In this document: positions 49,619 to 61,037 of the stretch, one piece after another
Numbering within the stretch: the stretch's first letter is position 1
Layout: every line of letters begins with the position of its first letter
DNA from: Phallus indusiatus
Lineage: Eukaryota > Basidiomycota > Agaricomycetes > Phallales > Phallaceae
NCBI GenBank assembly: GCA_027605045.1
Contig: JAQFWX010000101.1
Span: forward strand, 1 to 64,000
Length of the DNA: 64,000 bases
Reading direction: 5' to 3'
The notes under the pieces: generated by a model
Told to the model about the DNA's origin: nothing
Database searches by the model: none
Seen by the model: the letters and a program-made list of their open reading frames with translations, nothing else
Made by a program: the position numbers and the translations under genes

Positions 49619-50213
49619 AGGGATTCTGGCTTGGAAAATTGTCAATATGCTGCTATTATTATCTTAGTTAAATTCTGTAATAATTTGTACTTATATAACA
49701 CTATAAATAACTTTTTCTATTCAGTCAAACAGTATGCAAACTAAAACATATATTATTATTAACTATAGTGGAAAATTATATATTCAAGTTGATATAATTA
49801 CTTGTCAATAAAGTATTTTATCATAATTTTGAGGGTGTGGTAAATATTGAGTTTCTATGTAATTAAAACTTAAGATCACAGTTTGTGACATTAGAGTTTT
49901 CCCAACATTTTCCAGGAATCCATGTATTATTAAGGTTTTCCCAGGAAAACTCTAATATTACAAAGAGTATTCTCATGCTTAAAATTAGGCTTTTCCCATG
50001 CATCTAAATTATAATAGAAATATTCTCATGATAAATATAGACAACATTTTCAGAACATTCTTCAATATGGATGATGATAATGTAAGTTTCATTCTATTTA
50101 TTATTTTACTGAATGGATAACATTGATTATAGACTTATATGATAAAGAATTATTACATAATTCAACCAAGATATTATAGCAGTATACTGTCAATTTTTCA
50201 AACCAGAATCCCT
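49619..50213. mobile_element. 595-bp TA-flanked MITE (mariner-like)
   Basis: Ends AGGGATTCTGG / CCAGAATCCCT with further imperfect inverted match (about 30 nt), flanked by TA at 49617-49618 and 50214-50215. The matching arm at about 40200 keeps the uninterrupted sequence, so the empty site is visible in the same window and confirms the boundary and the TA duplication. The interior is AT-rich without ORFs. Confidence 0.82.
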
Positions 50214-50415
50214 TAATCTGAGTATTAATTATAATATAATTGTGCAATTTGGTAAATCATCAATAGTCTATACCTCGAACTATAATTTTCTTAAGATCCT
50301 TTTTTTGGCTAAACCCTACAATGTCTCCAGTGTATCTCAGTCTGTGATGCATATTTTGACTTGATTTTTACTGCATCTTGTTCAGAAAAAAATCTAGTTT
50401 TATGTTTTAAGAAGT

Positions 50416-50488
50416 ATATGTATTTATTGTTGATTTCAAAATTAAAGTGTAATTTTGTGTAATTTTCAAATCAACAATAAATACATAT
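50416..50488. repeat. Short inverted repeat (hairpin), arms of 29 nt
   Basis: Arm 50416-50444 is the reverse complement of 50460-50488 with one mismatch; the spacer is 15 nt. The core is ATGTATTTATTGTTGATTT. It lies just outside the nest and directly before the TGTCATGATCC repeat. Confidence 0.7.
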
Positions 50489-52640
50489 TGTCATGATCCA
50501 ATTCATGACATCACTTCCGGTAATGTTATGTAATCCATATCTGATCATTTACCACTCATCTCCGTTATCTTATCATGCTTACATCACTCACAATAAGACC
50601 TTCATGTTCACTCATCCCAATCAACCTTACAACTCGAATAGAGACGCACCCGTCTCTCTTAACTCCTGGAACACCCACAGAAAGCCCTTTCTAGAATATT
50701 CCATGCATGTCCTGGTTATGAGATCATGGATGACGAACATAGGTCCATGTATGCACAGCTCTCATTTGTCACGGTACACTAGCGCCTCTTCCGATTATTC
50801 GATTTCTTCGATTTCTTTTGGTTTCATTTTGTGTTACGATTTCCTTTATTTCCCGTACTTTGCCATTTCCATTAGTTCCATTGTTTTCTCGATTTCTCGA
50901 TTTCTTTGATTTCTTTCAATTTCTGTTTGTATCTCCTTGGATCCCATGGAGATCAGTCGGGCGCTTCGTATCCTGTACTTATACGCGTTTTCCCTAGAGG
51001 GGGATACCTAAGCTTGTTCTCTTAGGTTTTCCCTCCTCTAGGTGAGTAGTTAGTCGCTGCCCCTCAATAGATCTTAGGTTTTCCCTCCTCTAGGTGTGTG
51101 CCCTGAGTCGCCCTAACAGTCACGACCATTGACAAACTCCAATACCAATTACATGCTTGCTCTTCCTGATCCCCTAATTACAAGCCCCCTCTTTTGTAAC
51201 GGTTTGTCAAGCGCCGTGTTCCGAGCCTATCCCGGATAAGTCCGGTCTAGTACGAAACACGTGCATGCGGATAAAGAGAGTACAGAGAGTACAGGTGTGA
51301 GGGACTTGGCTTCAGCTTGTATGCTGCGCCCACTCGCCCAACTTCAGATATCCCTCGATTTCAGAGAACGAGAGAAGTATGTAGCTAGTACGCACAAGTC
51401 TGATGTTAAGTACAACGACGAACTTAGATTGCCCAAGAGGTCTGATGATGACTGGGACTTGAACTATGTGCAAGTCCGCAACTAAGTATGAGACGAGCAT
51501 GCAGAGTACGGAGAAGAACAGAGACGGAGCAGATAAGAGAGAAGAATAGATTATATTCTGACTGAGGAATCCCAGCTACAAAACTGGGACTTAAATACAG
51601 GAGTTCAAGGTAGCTATACTAAAAGGAGGAATTGATGATAAAGGAATGGTGGTCTCCAGGATGGACAAAACGGGCAGAGTCTGGACTAGCCGAACCCCTG
51701 GTTGGTCAGGAGATCGGACGAACAGACTCTATTTGGAAATGACCGGATCAGGGGGCTGTGCATAGAGTACGGGTTGTACGAACAGAGTACAGATTGCGTA
51801 CTTGGTGTAACTGACGGATCATGGAGTATGGCTTACGTAAACCTCGGAAAAGATCACGGGGCACGCCGGGCATGACACGGTTCTGCTATAGGCAGCAGAC
51901 TACTATTAATTATAGTACATACTCGTATATACATCATTATATGCAGACAATCTCCATCTATCTAAGTACCTTATATTATGTAATGTACATAGGTGCTGTC
52001 ACACCTGTAAATACCGTGTAACGGTAAAGGTGCCAGCAGCCTGTCAAGGTCCAAGTCTTCGGATGAGTTCGAGAGGTTCGAGATTGATGAGGAACTTGGC
52101 TTCAACGTATGTGTTGCGCCCGCTCCGGAAGGTCTGAGTTGTTCCTCGATTTAATTCGGTAAGTACTCATGACAATATGTCCGACCACAATGACAATAAC
52201 TTCGTCGGTGCAGATGACGAAGTTCGAGACGACTTCTTCGAAGTCGTCAAGCAAGAGTCAGATAAAGAGAGTATATTGAATCGAACCAAAGTTCGATTTC
52301 AAGACGACTCTAACTATGTATTTTACATGGGTTTATATACATATTCTAGAGTCAGGGTCGAAGACAAAGAAATACAAGTTAGGAAAGTATTTCTTGCTTA
52401 CATAATTGAACTCATGGAAAACATGAGTTTTCACTAACTAAGAGATTAAACAAAGGGAAACAATACGACGTCATGAGAACCTCTTATATAAGCTGTTCTA
52501 GAATAGATTGTTAGTCTAGACACTAGTCTAGACTCAATCAGTTCGAGTGTAGTTCGAGTTCGGTTCGTCAAAGAGGTTCGGTCGTAAGTAAATCATCGGA
52601 AAACGTATTGGAATCGAAGTCATGATTTTGGATCATGACA
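50489..52640. repeat. LTR-like repeat region with TGTCATGATCC ... GGATCATGACA ends
   Basis: The segment starts TGTCATGATCC and ends GGATCATGACA, an 11-nt perfect inverted end with the TG...CA of LTRs. It contains the 352-bp LTR-like insert at 50767-51118. No TSD is obvious, and no partner LTR is in the window, so it may be a solo LTR of a larger family or a chance pairing of two fragments. Confidence 0.4.
50767..51118 (-). repeat. 352-bp solo LTR-like repeat, copy 1
   Basis: Read on the minus strand it starts TGTTAGGGCGACTCAGG and ends TACCGTGACA. It is closely similar in inverted orientation to 53351-53702, which has exactly the same length. The TAGGGGGAGAGG-like and CCTAGAGGAGGGAAAACC motifs occur in both. 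No matching flanking duplication was found. Confidence 0.75.
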
Positions 52641-52725
52641 CAGCCTTTCTTACCTGCACTTGCAAATATACAGATTTGTACTGTTAGTTGTGAGTCCGTA
52701 AGAATCAGGCTACTCGTAAACCATA

Positions 52726-53100
52726 ATGAAACGTTATATCTTTACATGTCTAAAGGATACAATTGGACGCTTAACCTCTACTATTCCAAAAGGAAACCTG
52801 GATGATGTCATTTCAATGTTCTCTTCGCTTCCAGCACTCAACAGTCTCAACTCGACTCTAGATAACCAATAGGAAATCTTCGATCCAATTCTGAATCGCT
52901 TCTTGGATTTTGGGAAGTCTATTCAGGATATTAAAGGTGAAATCTGGACTGGCCCATATGGAATTGATGGTCTTTACAGCTGGCTATGCTTCTGTATCAC
53001 CAAAGGAGGAATTGCTGAAGGATTATTAGAAGGCAAATTAACACGGTTAATTGATGCCATGAATGAATTGTATGGTTTTGTCAATATTCACTATGTATGA
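52726..53100 (+). pseudogene. Degenerate retroelement-like ORF with one in-frame stop
   Basis: From ATG at 52726 one frame runs to TGA at 53098-53100, broken only by TAG near 52870. The product is helix-rich (TIGRLTSTIPKGNLDDVISM, WTGPYGIDGLYSWLCFCITK). No zinc knuckle, protease or RT motif is visible. It sits between LTR-like repeats, so it may be a gag-like relic; this is inference. Confidence 0.35.
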
Positions 53101-53350
53101 GTCATGTCTGATATCTGTTACAGAATTAAAGAATTTAATTCTGACAGTACTCCTGCTATGTTAATTCCCACCAAGTCGCCCCCACCTGAAGTAATAACTG
53201 CTGAGGTTCATACTACTATTGATAATCTACCCGAGGTTATTGATGTTAACGCTATTCTGCTGGTTTCCAGTTCCCCCGGCAAAGCCACTGATTGTACCAA
53301 GTATGTACAATGTCATGAGCTGAAGGTACTGAGCCATGAAACAGGTCATC

Positions 53351-53702
53351 TGTTAGGGTGACTCAGGGCACACACCTAGAGGAGGGAAAACCTAAGATCT
53401 ATTGAGGGACAACGACTAACTACTCACCTAGAGGAGGGAAAACCTAAGAGAACAAGCTTAGGTATCCCCCTCTAGGGAAAATGCATATAAGTACCGAATA
53501 CAAGGCGCCCGACTGATCTCCATGGGATCCGAGGAGATACAAACAGAAATCGAAAGAGATCGAAGAAATCGAGAAAACGGAAAACGACGAAAAATAGTGG
53601 AAACGGCAAAGTATGGGAAATGAAGGAAATTGTAACATGAAATGAAACCGAAAGAAATCGAAAAGATCGAATAATCGGGCGAGGCGCTAGCGTACCGTAA
53701 CA
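53351..53702 (+). repeat. 352-bp solo LTR-like repeat, copy 2
   Basis: Starts TGTTAGGGTGACTCAGG and ends TACCGTAACA. It is the inverted partner of 50767-51118. The hAT element begins 21 bp after its end. Confidence 0.75.
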
Positions 53703-53739
53703 ATGACTGAATGACACCGCGCTAGTGTGGCCGCGGTTC

Positions 53740-54045
53740 GGTTCGGTCCGGTTTTTTGACAGTTTTTGCCGAACCAAAAACCGAACCGTCGGTTCGGTTC
53801 GGGACATTTTGATGAACCGAAACCGATACAATTGGTCTCGGTCCGGTTCGGTTCACATCGGTTCAGGTTCTGGTTTGAACCGGTTCGAATGAGCAAACAA
53901 AATTTCACTGTGCGAACCGGTTCGAGCCTGTTTACTCATGCAAGACAATTGGTTCGAACCGGTTTAAATGAGGAAATAAAATTTCATTGTCAAGATGGAT
54001 GCAACATTTTGCAAACCGGTTCAAGCCGGTTCGCACATACAAAAT
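53740..54045. repeat. hAT subterminal repeat array, left
   Basis: Repeated GAACCGGTTC, GGTTCGG and AACCGAACC motifs in both orientations; mirrored at the right end. Confidence 0.8.
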
Positions 54046-54056
54046 ACTGTATGATT

Positions 54057-55100
54057 TTACAAGTTAGTGGCTTGTACAAAGTGGTCTTTTCTGTATCTAT
54101 ATACATGTAACTCTGGTAATGCAGCAATCCACCATTCTTTAAACGCCGCTAGGTGACGTTCTACTTCACCCGAGTCCAAACCGGCCCTCAGATGCTGTGC
54201 TTGCCTGTTGTGTACGTAGGCCAGAGCAGCACTGCGACGATACTCTGCTGTCAAGGTGGTAGCCATTTGCCTTATCGTCCTATCCCACCCCCGTACGCCA
54301 ACTCTTTGAAACATGTGCTCCAGCATTGCAACCTGGCAGGCTACTGCTTTCCGTGCCTCAACAGCACCCCATGCCCCAGGTATTTCAGCCTCTTTGCCCT
54401 TCAGTATCCAACTTAACGGTCCAGCATCCATCTCCAGCAATCCGTCAATCTCGTTGTAGTATGTATGCAACCGCTCGATGAAACTTGCCTCGTCCTGAAT
54501 AGTCTCATATTCCCAAGTTGCAGGAATTGAGAGCGGGTCGTTTTTCAGGTTCAGCATCCGAAACACTAGCGATGGTGGATGATGTTGAGGTCCCAGCGTC
54601 CGAAAGCTGGTATTCCGAGCCACAGTCGTCATCACCGTTGTCATCAGATAGGGAGGGCGATTGTGATCTGCGCGAGGTCCCGAGTAGCGAGAAAAAAGAT
54701 GGGACGTGGGGAGTTCTTCAGCCCGAGTAGTCAGTGCATCAGGTGTGGAACTAGAAAAACTATAATAAAGCAACAGATGGCTCAAAAAATGCATGACTTA
54801 CGGTGCGACAGATTGATTTATATCCCATAGTTCTGTGACGGCTTCTGACTCCCTGAGACGACGATTAGTACGAGACGTTTATTTAATTTTAGTATTAACG
54901 GAACTTACTCTTGCAAATCCTGATGACTGGCTATAACCGCCATTTGTCTTTTGCGAGCAAGACTGCTAGAGCCTATAGGTTAACCTACAATACACTGCTC
55001 GGATGCCATATTTAACTACGTACCGTCGGTAAGATCTCCTTTTCGCCTCAAGAAGTCGTTGTCGTCGTTCTTCATCATTTTTAGCCCGCGGCCCACCCAT
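54057..55100 (-). CDS. hAT-carried accessory protein, function unknown
   Basis: Four exons splice cleanly on the minus strand from ATG at 55100 to a stop at 54057, about 290 residues. The N-terminus is strongly basic and helical (RAKNDEERRQRLLEAKRRSY, then SLARKRQMAVIASHQDL), recalling short basic N-termini of proteins found in many copies in Agaricomycete genomes. The C-terminal 140 residues are helix-rich (SFIERLHTYYNEIDGLLEMD, AEYRRSAALAYVHNRQAQHL). No catalytic motif is seen. It is entirely inside the hAT TIRs, divergent from the transposase across about 1.7 kb. It may help transposition, regulate the element or be cargo; the sequence does not decide. Confidence 0.65.
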
Positions 55101-56803
55101 CTCACATCCAAGACACAGGAGAAAAAGACTTCAACAAAAAAAACAAGCCGTGCGGAGGAAACGAGTTGTACCGTCAATGTCACATGTCACTGTCACCAAC
55201 GTCTGATTGGAAGCGGAGATTGAATCTAGTTATAGCAACTTGATTTAGAGACGTTTCCCGCCACCAGCATTTCCAAGTGTCATTTGCTCCTCGGGGTTGA
55301 TAGTTATTAGTTACTACAGTATGTTGATGGCTTACAATTTTCCAAGCAGACGATTTCACATATTTCGACAGGCTTTATCTCAATCAAATGACGGATCGAC
55401 AATACACGAACGGACATAGTCCAAAGCGAACTCTTAAAGCAATCGTGGTGGAATTTCTAAACAGTTCATTGACGGTATGCAAATTCACCGCTATCAAGAA
55501 ATACCAAACTTAACACGAAAACTTTAGGAACCGAAAGATGCACGTTCAACGATTTTAAGAAACGCACGACACCGTCTTTCTTCTTCGCCAACTTCAACTG
55601 TATCAATGATCAAGGAAGATCTATAGTCGCATTCGCACCTACTGCTTCGCTGCTCAATATCTGGTCTTCATTTTACCGTTTTATGCCCTCAAGTCCCTGT
55701 GCTCTTTGTCTCAGATTTCTTCTCTCTTCGACCCTTACGTTTACCCGCTTCCATACAACCAGTGCCAGTGTTACCATCTCTGATTTGTGTCTTGAGGATT
55801 CGCTCATTTCGTCATCACCATCCTCGTCTCATTTCTCAACATCATCTCAACATTGTCTCACTCCAAATGCGCGCTTTTCTATATACCGGTCCATGTCCTT
55901 CGCTCTGTGGTCGCCGCTATCAAGAAATACCAAACCTAACTCGTTCTGTTTTCGCCGCTATCAAAGAATACCAAACCCAACAGTACTTCTCCATCATTTT
56001 GAACGTGTAACCTTAGTACTTAGTGTAGTTTTTTTCCAAGACCGCTTCAGAGAGTTATCTTCCTACAAGGGCTTGAAGTTTAGCCAGTTTTTTTCGCTCG
56101 TATTATGACTTGTAATTAAACATTAAACATAAAATATAATATATCTATTATAAAAATTAAATTAAAAAACACGGGCAGATTTACATGAATGAGCGCAAGT
56201 TTTGCATCCTTTGTGAAACACTACACGAATTTATTTGTTGCTGCCGAGACGTTTTGGGCATTTAACGCGAATTTTTGGGACTTTTTCCAAGTGCGGCTAG
56301 TATAAGTGCATAGCGGCCTTTTTGATTGGTAGAAATTTTTGGGATCAATCAGGCATTTTTATTTCCGCAGTTCAGCTCAGATCCATATTCCGAAGATTGG
56401 GCAAAAAAACTTACTTATTGACTTATACGACATATTTTGAGATGAGAGCGTTTGTTCGGTTCACGCGACAAATGAATGGGAATATATGGGAATTTTCTTC
56501 GTGTCACGCTTTTCTGATTAGTCAACCTAGTTAACCCTCCGCGTTGTCTTCCGCCGCCGTGGTCTTCGTGTCGCAAACATGTTTTCTGAACCCTCCTTCG
56601 CGAGATCTGTTAGATCTGTTGTAAAATGGCGCGATAAATATCAAGTGCGTCTTTATAAATTCGAGATCGTTCGGGGACACAAAACTAACATCACCCTCCA
56701 GCGTTCTGTGCTTTTTTGCACTCTAGCATCCGTTTTCTCTAGTCATCATATCCTTCCCTTCCTTCTATTATTCTTTTTTACTCTTCGAAACTTCTTTCCA
56801 ACA
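55101..56803. other. Non-coding interior of the hAT element, with three copies of a 20-nt repeat
   Basis: No convincing gene. Copies of CGCTATCAAGAAATACCAAA lie at about 55489, 55914 and 55955 (the third with a one-base shift). It should hold promoters for the two divergent genes. Confidence 0.45.
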
Positions 56804-59800
56804 ATGTCAGAGCCTCGTACTCCAGAAGCAGGTTGTGCTGTTGGGGAGGATGGCCAGCTAAAGGATGCCGCAGATATAGATTGGGCACACTCACCTTCGG
56901 ACGAAGTGAACGCGGCTCGGGCAACTTCAGTAAGTCCTCTCCATTATGCAATGATTGTTCTTCCTAAATGCATTATTAGCCCAAGAGTCCAGTTCCCACT
57001 TCCATCGCGCGAAGGACAAGAGCCAAAACGAATGCTAACGCTACGTCTGTGAATAAGTCAGTGGCGGACAAGGCGAAGTCAAAGTCAAACAACGGGAATT
57101 CTCGCAAGCAAAAAGGCCAAAGAAAATCGAAACCCAAAGAAGCTTTCCTTGAGCTGGCCTCTTCTTCAGACGAACAAGAAGAAACTCCCCAACAAACGTT
57201 GGAGCGACTAGAGGCCTTGGGTGAAGCTGATCGTAAGGTAAGTCACCAATGCTTAAACACTGACCATGTACTGATACATCTCTCTTATAAGGTGACCCGC
57301 TCAAAACATCAGCGTAGTGCCGACATCAGGCTAATTTTCAAGCCTGAGGTTCGGACCATTAATGGCGAGCGGGTAAAAGGCTATGTGTGCCTAATTTGCA
57401 TGTACGTATGTCAGTAATTAATATTTTTTGTATATTCAATCCTTCACAGTGAAAATCCGCACGAAAATCAAACTTGGTATAGAGGTGGTAACTCTTCTTT
57501 GCGGACACATATTTCTCGGTAAGTCAATTACAATAAAACCATCTTTTCTTTGTGCTAATTCCTTACAGGTTAGAGAGTCACTATTCAAAGTACCTGGATC
57601 TATGTCAAGAGCACAATATACAGCCGAACGAGCGGGCTCTTCCAGCTACGGCGAATGGTGGTCCACTGCAAGCGTAAGTTAAGGTTGTATACGCTGTATG
57701 TCAAACTCATCTTCATACAATCTTAGAACGCTTGATACATTTGTCAAATCGAACCCCATCTATACACCGCAACGACTCATGGAACATATTATCAAGTTAG
57801 TGGTATCCGATGACCAGGTAAAGATGTCATCACTCGATTTCTATTCTGATGTTCTGACTTATCTTTTTACTTGTATAGGCTTTTAGACTTATCGATAAAC
57901 CTGAGTTCCGGGAACTTATCAAATTCCTACGTCCCAATACACGTGAAAACGAAATCCCTCATAGGACAAAGCTACGGGAAAAAGTCCTCGAAAAGGGGCA
58001 GGAGGTTGTTCAAAACCTCAAAGTTATCTTTAAGGTTCGTTTTTATTGCTTTTTATCTAATAAAGTCTATACTAACATCTGCTAAAGGAAGTTAAAGGCT
58101 TGGTATCCTTCACTTTCGACACCTGGACCAGTCGGGCCGGCGATCCATATATCGCCGTGACCGCACATTACATCTCGCACCTCCATAATCAGCCTATGGA
58201 GTGGACCCTCGAGAACACTGTCATTGGGTTTTCCTTCATAGCAGGTAACCATGGTGGCGATAACCTGGCTCGAATAATTACGCGAGCCATAGATCGCTTT
58301 GACTTAAGGGGCAAGGTAAGTTGACTAAATTATAAGCTCGGACAATCAAATAACTTCTATTTTCAGATAGGATGGTTCACCTCTGACAATGCTTCAGTCA
58401 ATGATGCCGTCATGGCATCTCTGACGAAACCGAATATGGCCGCCGAAGATATCTTGGATTTCGACATAGAAGATCGGCGAGTTCGGTAAGTGCGATACGT
58501 ACATATGAATTGAACTATGTCTCATTGTTACAGTTGTGCTGCTCATGTCCTTAACCTGGCCACAAGAGCCTTCATTGAAGGTGTTGCCCCGACCCCAACC
58601 AACATTGTACAGAAGAAACTCAGCGGTTCCAAACGCAAGCTTGCCTCTCTTTACGATGTGGAAACAGACGATGAAGAAGAAAGGCTAATTATGGATGAAG
58701 AAACCCCCTTTGATGCAGAGCCAGATGGGTCAGAAGATACTGAATTCGACATCCGTGATTTACTCGGCAAGATTCTGGCTCTTATCAAACAGGTACGTCT
58801 CAATGTTTTCTCATTGCAAACGATCAACATCTAATTGCTGGGGATTAGATCAGGGTCTCACCGCAGGCACGTGCATTCTTTGAGGAATGCTGTGAGAAGA
58901 AGACCTTGAAGCCGCTCCAGCTCAAAAAATGGGTTCGAACTCGATGGTCATCCATGTATGACCTGCTTACTAGACTTATCAACCTTCAGACCGTAAGTTT
59001 AAATAAAAACTTAGTACATCAGCTGTTGACGTCAAATTCACAGGCCGTCGATTTCTTTCTTCAACATGCTGACCGCTCAAGCAAAGTCCCTAAGCTTACA
59101 GGCGGTAGGACCTACGCGATGTTCGTCATTTCGTCAGCGGAATGGGAGCGTCTCAAGCTTATTTCTAAAGTCCTCCAAGTAAGTGTTCATTCTTCTCACA
59201 AGACTTTGTTGTGACTCAATTTTCAGGATCCTGCGGAAGCTCAGAATGCATTCTCTAGCGAGACAATTCCGACGGTATGGCGCAACATACCGATTCTCGA
59301 GTATATACAAACAAAATGGGAGACATATGCCATCAATCCGCAGTACGCAAGCGTTCTTCCTGGACTCCAGCGTGGATTAAAGACCCTTCAAAAATACTAT
59401 AAACTGACTGACAAAACGTCAGTGAATCTCGTCTGCCATGGTAAGCGTTTACTATAGATTTACTCTTTTGGTATTGTCGACTTATTATACACTTGCAGTT
59501 CTCAATCCGAGCATGAAAATGGCCTATATTAAGAAGAAGTGGGATGCTGCGTGGATCGCGCGGGCCCAGGTAAACATAGAACAAGTCGTAAGTACTTATC
59601 AAGACCTGTGCGACAAAACTAACTTCAAACGCTAGGTCAAATCATATGGACAACAACAGAGTGATGTTGTGCCAACGGAAAATGTTCCCGGTAAGTTCAA
59701 CAATGCTTAGCATCTGCCTAACTCACTGTTTTTCACAGCATCTCCGACAGAGGACTCGGCGGGCATCAAGAGTACCGGAGGATTTGCATCAGCCTGGATG

Positions 59801-60243
59801 CTAGAAACCATTCGGCAAAGTAGTGGTGCTTCCGTTGACCGAAACAGATCTGAGTTGGACGACTATTTGAACACACCACCTGAACCAGACGTCGCGGACA
59901 TTTTAGTCTGGTGGGCGTAAGTAATACAAGTATACTTTCTCATCAAAGTTTGATGTTGTATATATAGCGTCATTCAGCTGAGTACCCTACTTTAGCCCGG
60001 GTTGCCAGAGACTATCTGGCAATCCAAGGGTCGGCTGTTGCGTCGGAGCAGTGTTTTTCCAGCGGAGGACTTACTGGGACCGACCGTCGTAACCGCCTTC
60101 ATCCTGATACCTTCGAGGCATTGCAGATCCTGAAGAACACTTACAAGAACGCCAATCTTTTCGAACCAATGGAAGTTGAGGAAGAAGGACAGCAGGAGTA
60201 TATAGAGGCAGATAGTGATCCTTTAATCAAATCTAGTACTTAG
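56804..60243 (+). CDS. hAT family transposase, apparently full length
   Basis: Multi-exon gene from ATG at 56804 to TAG at 60241-60243. A Lys-rich N-terminus (NSRKQKGQRKSKPKEA) is followed by a BED-type zinc finger (VCLIC, then THISRLESHYSKY). The RNase H-like catalytic core has the first Asp in FTFDTWTSR, the second in WFTSDNASVND and the hAT CxxH motif in RCAAHVLNLATRAF. The RW motif is in KWVRTRWSSMYDLL. The C-terminal dimerisation region reads YPTLARVARDYLAIQGS, CFSSGG, TDRRNRLHPDTFEAL. The last intron is best read with a GC donor (TGGTGG|GCGTAAGT, about 59917), which keeps VWWRHSAEYPTLARV in frame. With that, no stop or frameshift remains. Confidence 0.88.
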
Positions 60244-60279
60244 TTAAAATAACTCCCAAATAAATCTCATCTCATCTTG

Positions 60280-60600
60280 CTTATTTAACTGGTTTGAACC
60301 GGTCTGAGCAGCTGTTGAACCGGGTTGATTGAGTGATAGTCACACATAAGTCATTGGTATATACCAGTTTAGACTAAGACATGTGAACCGGTTCGAACCG
60401 GTTCACACTGGTTCACACTGAGACATTGAAATGATGTGAACCGGTTTGGGATGGTCTTTTTCGGTTCGGTGGGATAAGAAAAAATCATGAACCGAAAACC
60501 GAACCGATTTAAAGACCAAACTGAACCGGACCAAATGAACGGTTCTTTTCGGTTCAATTTTCGGTCTGGTCCGGTTCGGTTCGGTCTGAAAACCGAACCG
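60280..60600. repeat. hAT subterminal repeat array, right
   Basis: Mirror of the left array: GAACCGGTTC and AACCGAACC motifs repeated up to the TIR. Confidence 0.8.
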
Positions 60601-60619
60601 CGGCCACACTACACCGCGC

Positions 60620-61037
60620 CAGAAAGATAGCCAAGGCTGAAGCAATTGAGGCTGCAGCCCCCCATCCACAGGTAGCTGTCATCTCCAGGGAATTAATCCA
60701 CCCCGAGATCAAGTACCTAGTCAGTACTTCGAATATGGACCCTAGCCAGGTCCCCCCTTCCATCCAACTAATGTCAGATGAATCCCTCAATCCTCAGGAC
60801 ATTGAGGTATTCACTTGGATCACAAGTGAAGTATGTGTCAGATTCCTTGAGAAGGCAGCTGAGTGTCTTCTCAATCCTGCACTCACCATGTGGGAGGAAA
60901 TTCTCAGTGGAAAGGGTAACTCCTCTACCCACCTACCTTCCACGTTGATGGAAGGGTACACTCATGTGTTCGAGTGTAAATCCCCCTCCTCAATCACCCT
61001 AGAGGAGGTGGTGTGCTCCATGCATGCCAATGGATAA
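60620..61037 (+). pseudogene. Retroelement-like ORF fragment split by the hAT insertion
   Basis: From the hAT right border an open frame reads RKIAKAEAIEAAAPHPQ and continues to a stop at 61037 (ITLEEVVCSMHANG). The piece upstream of the hAT (before 53715) carries stops in all plausible joins, so the ORF was probably already broken. No named domain recognised. Confidence 0.35.

Larger units (their letters stand above)
40088..50332. mobile_element. Foldback element with CACTGG ends (possibly non-autonomous CACTA-like), host of four nested insertions
   Basis: Both ends begin CACTGGAGACATTG when read inward, flanked by TAT at 40085-40087 and 50333-50335. The two arms match in inverted orientation for about 250 nt once inserts are removed. 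The left arm is 40088-40249 continuing at about 48931-49010; the right arm is 50332-50214 continuing at 49618-49490. Removing the nested elements leaves a foldback of roughly 640 bp with no coding capacity. The CACTG end and 3-bp duplication fit CACTA/EnSpm-type elements, but this assignment is tentative. Confidence 0.7.
53723..60611. mobile_element. Complete hAT DNA transposon, 6.9 kb
   Basis: Terminal inverted repeats start TAGTGTGGCCGCGGTTCGG at 53723 and end with the complement at 60611. The perfect 8-bp duplication CACCGCGC is at 53715-53722 and 60612-60619. Both subterminal zones (53740-54040, 60280-60600) hold many GAACCGGTTC-type palindromes. It encodes a full-length hAT transposase (+) and a second gene (-). 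Intact TSD, TIRs and reading frames suggest recent and possibly current activity. Confidence 0.93.

Noticed and set aside
55683..56108. 141-codon ORF in the hAT interior
   Set aside because: Low-complexity Ser/Phe-rich product spanning two of the repeat units, not spliced to anything; likely non-coding leader region.
59900..60000. Frameshift disabling the hAT transposase
   Set aside because: A GC-AG intron resolves the frame and restores the conserved dimerisation domain.
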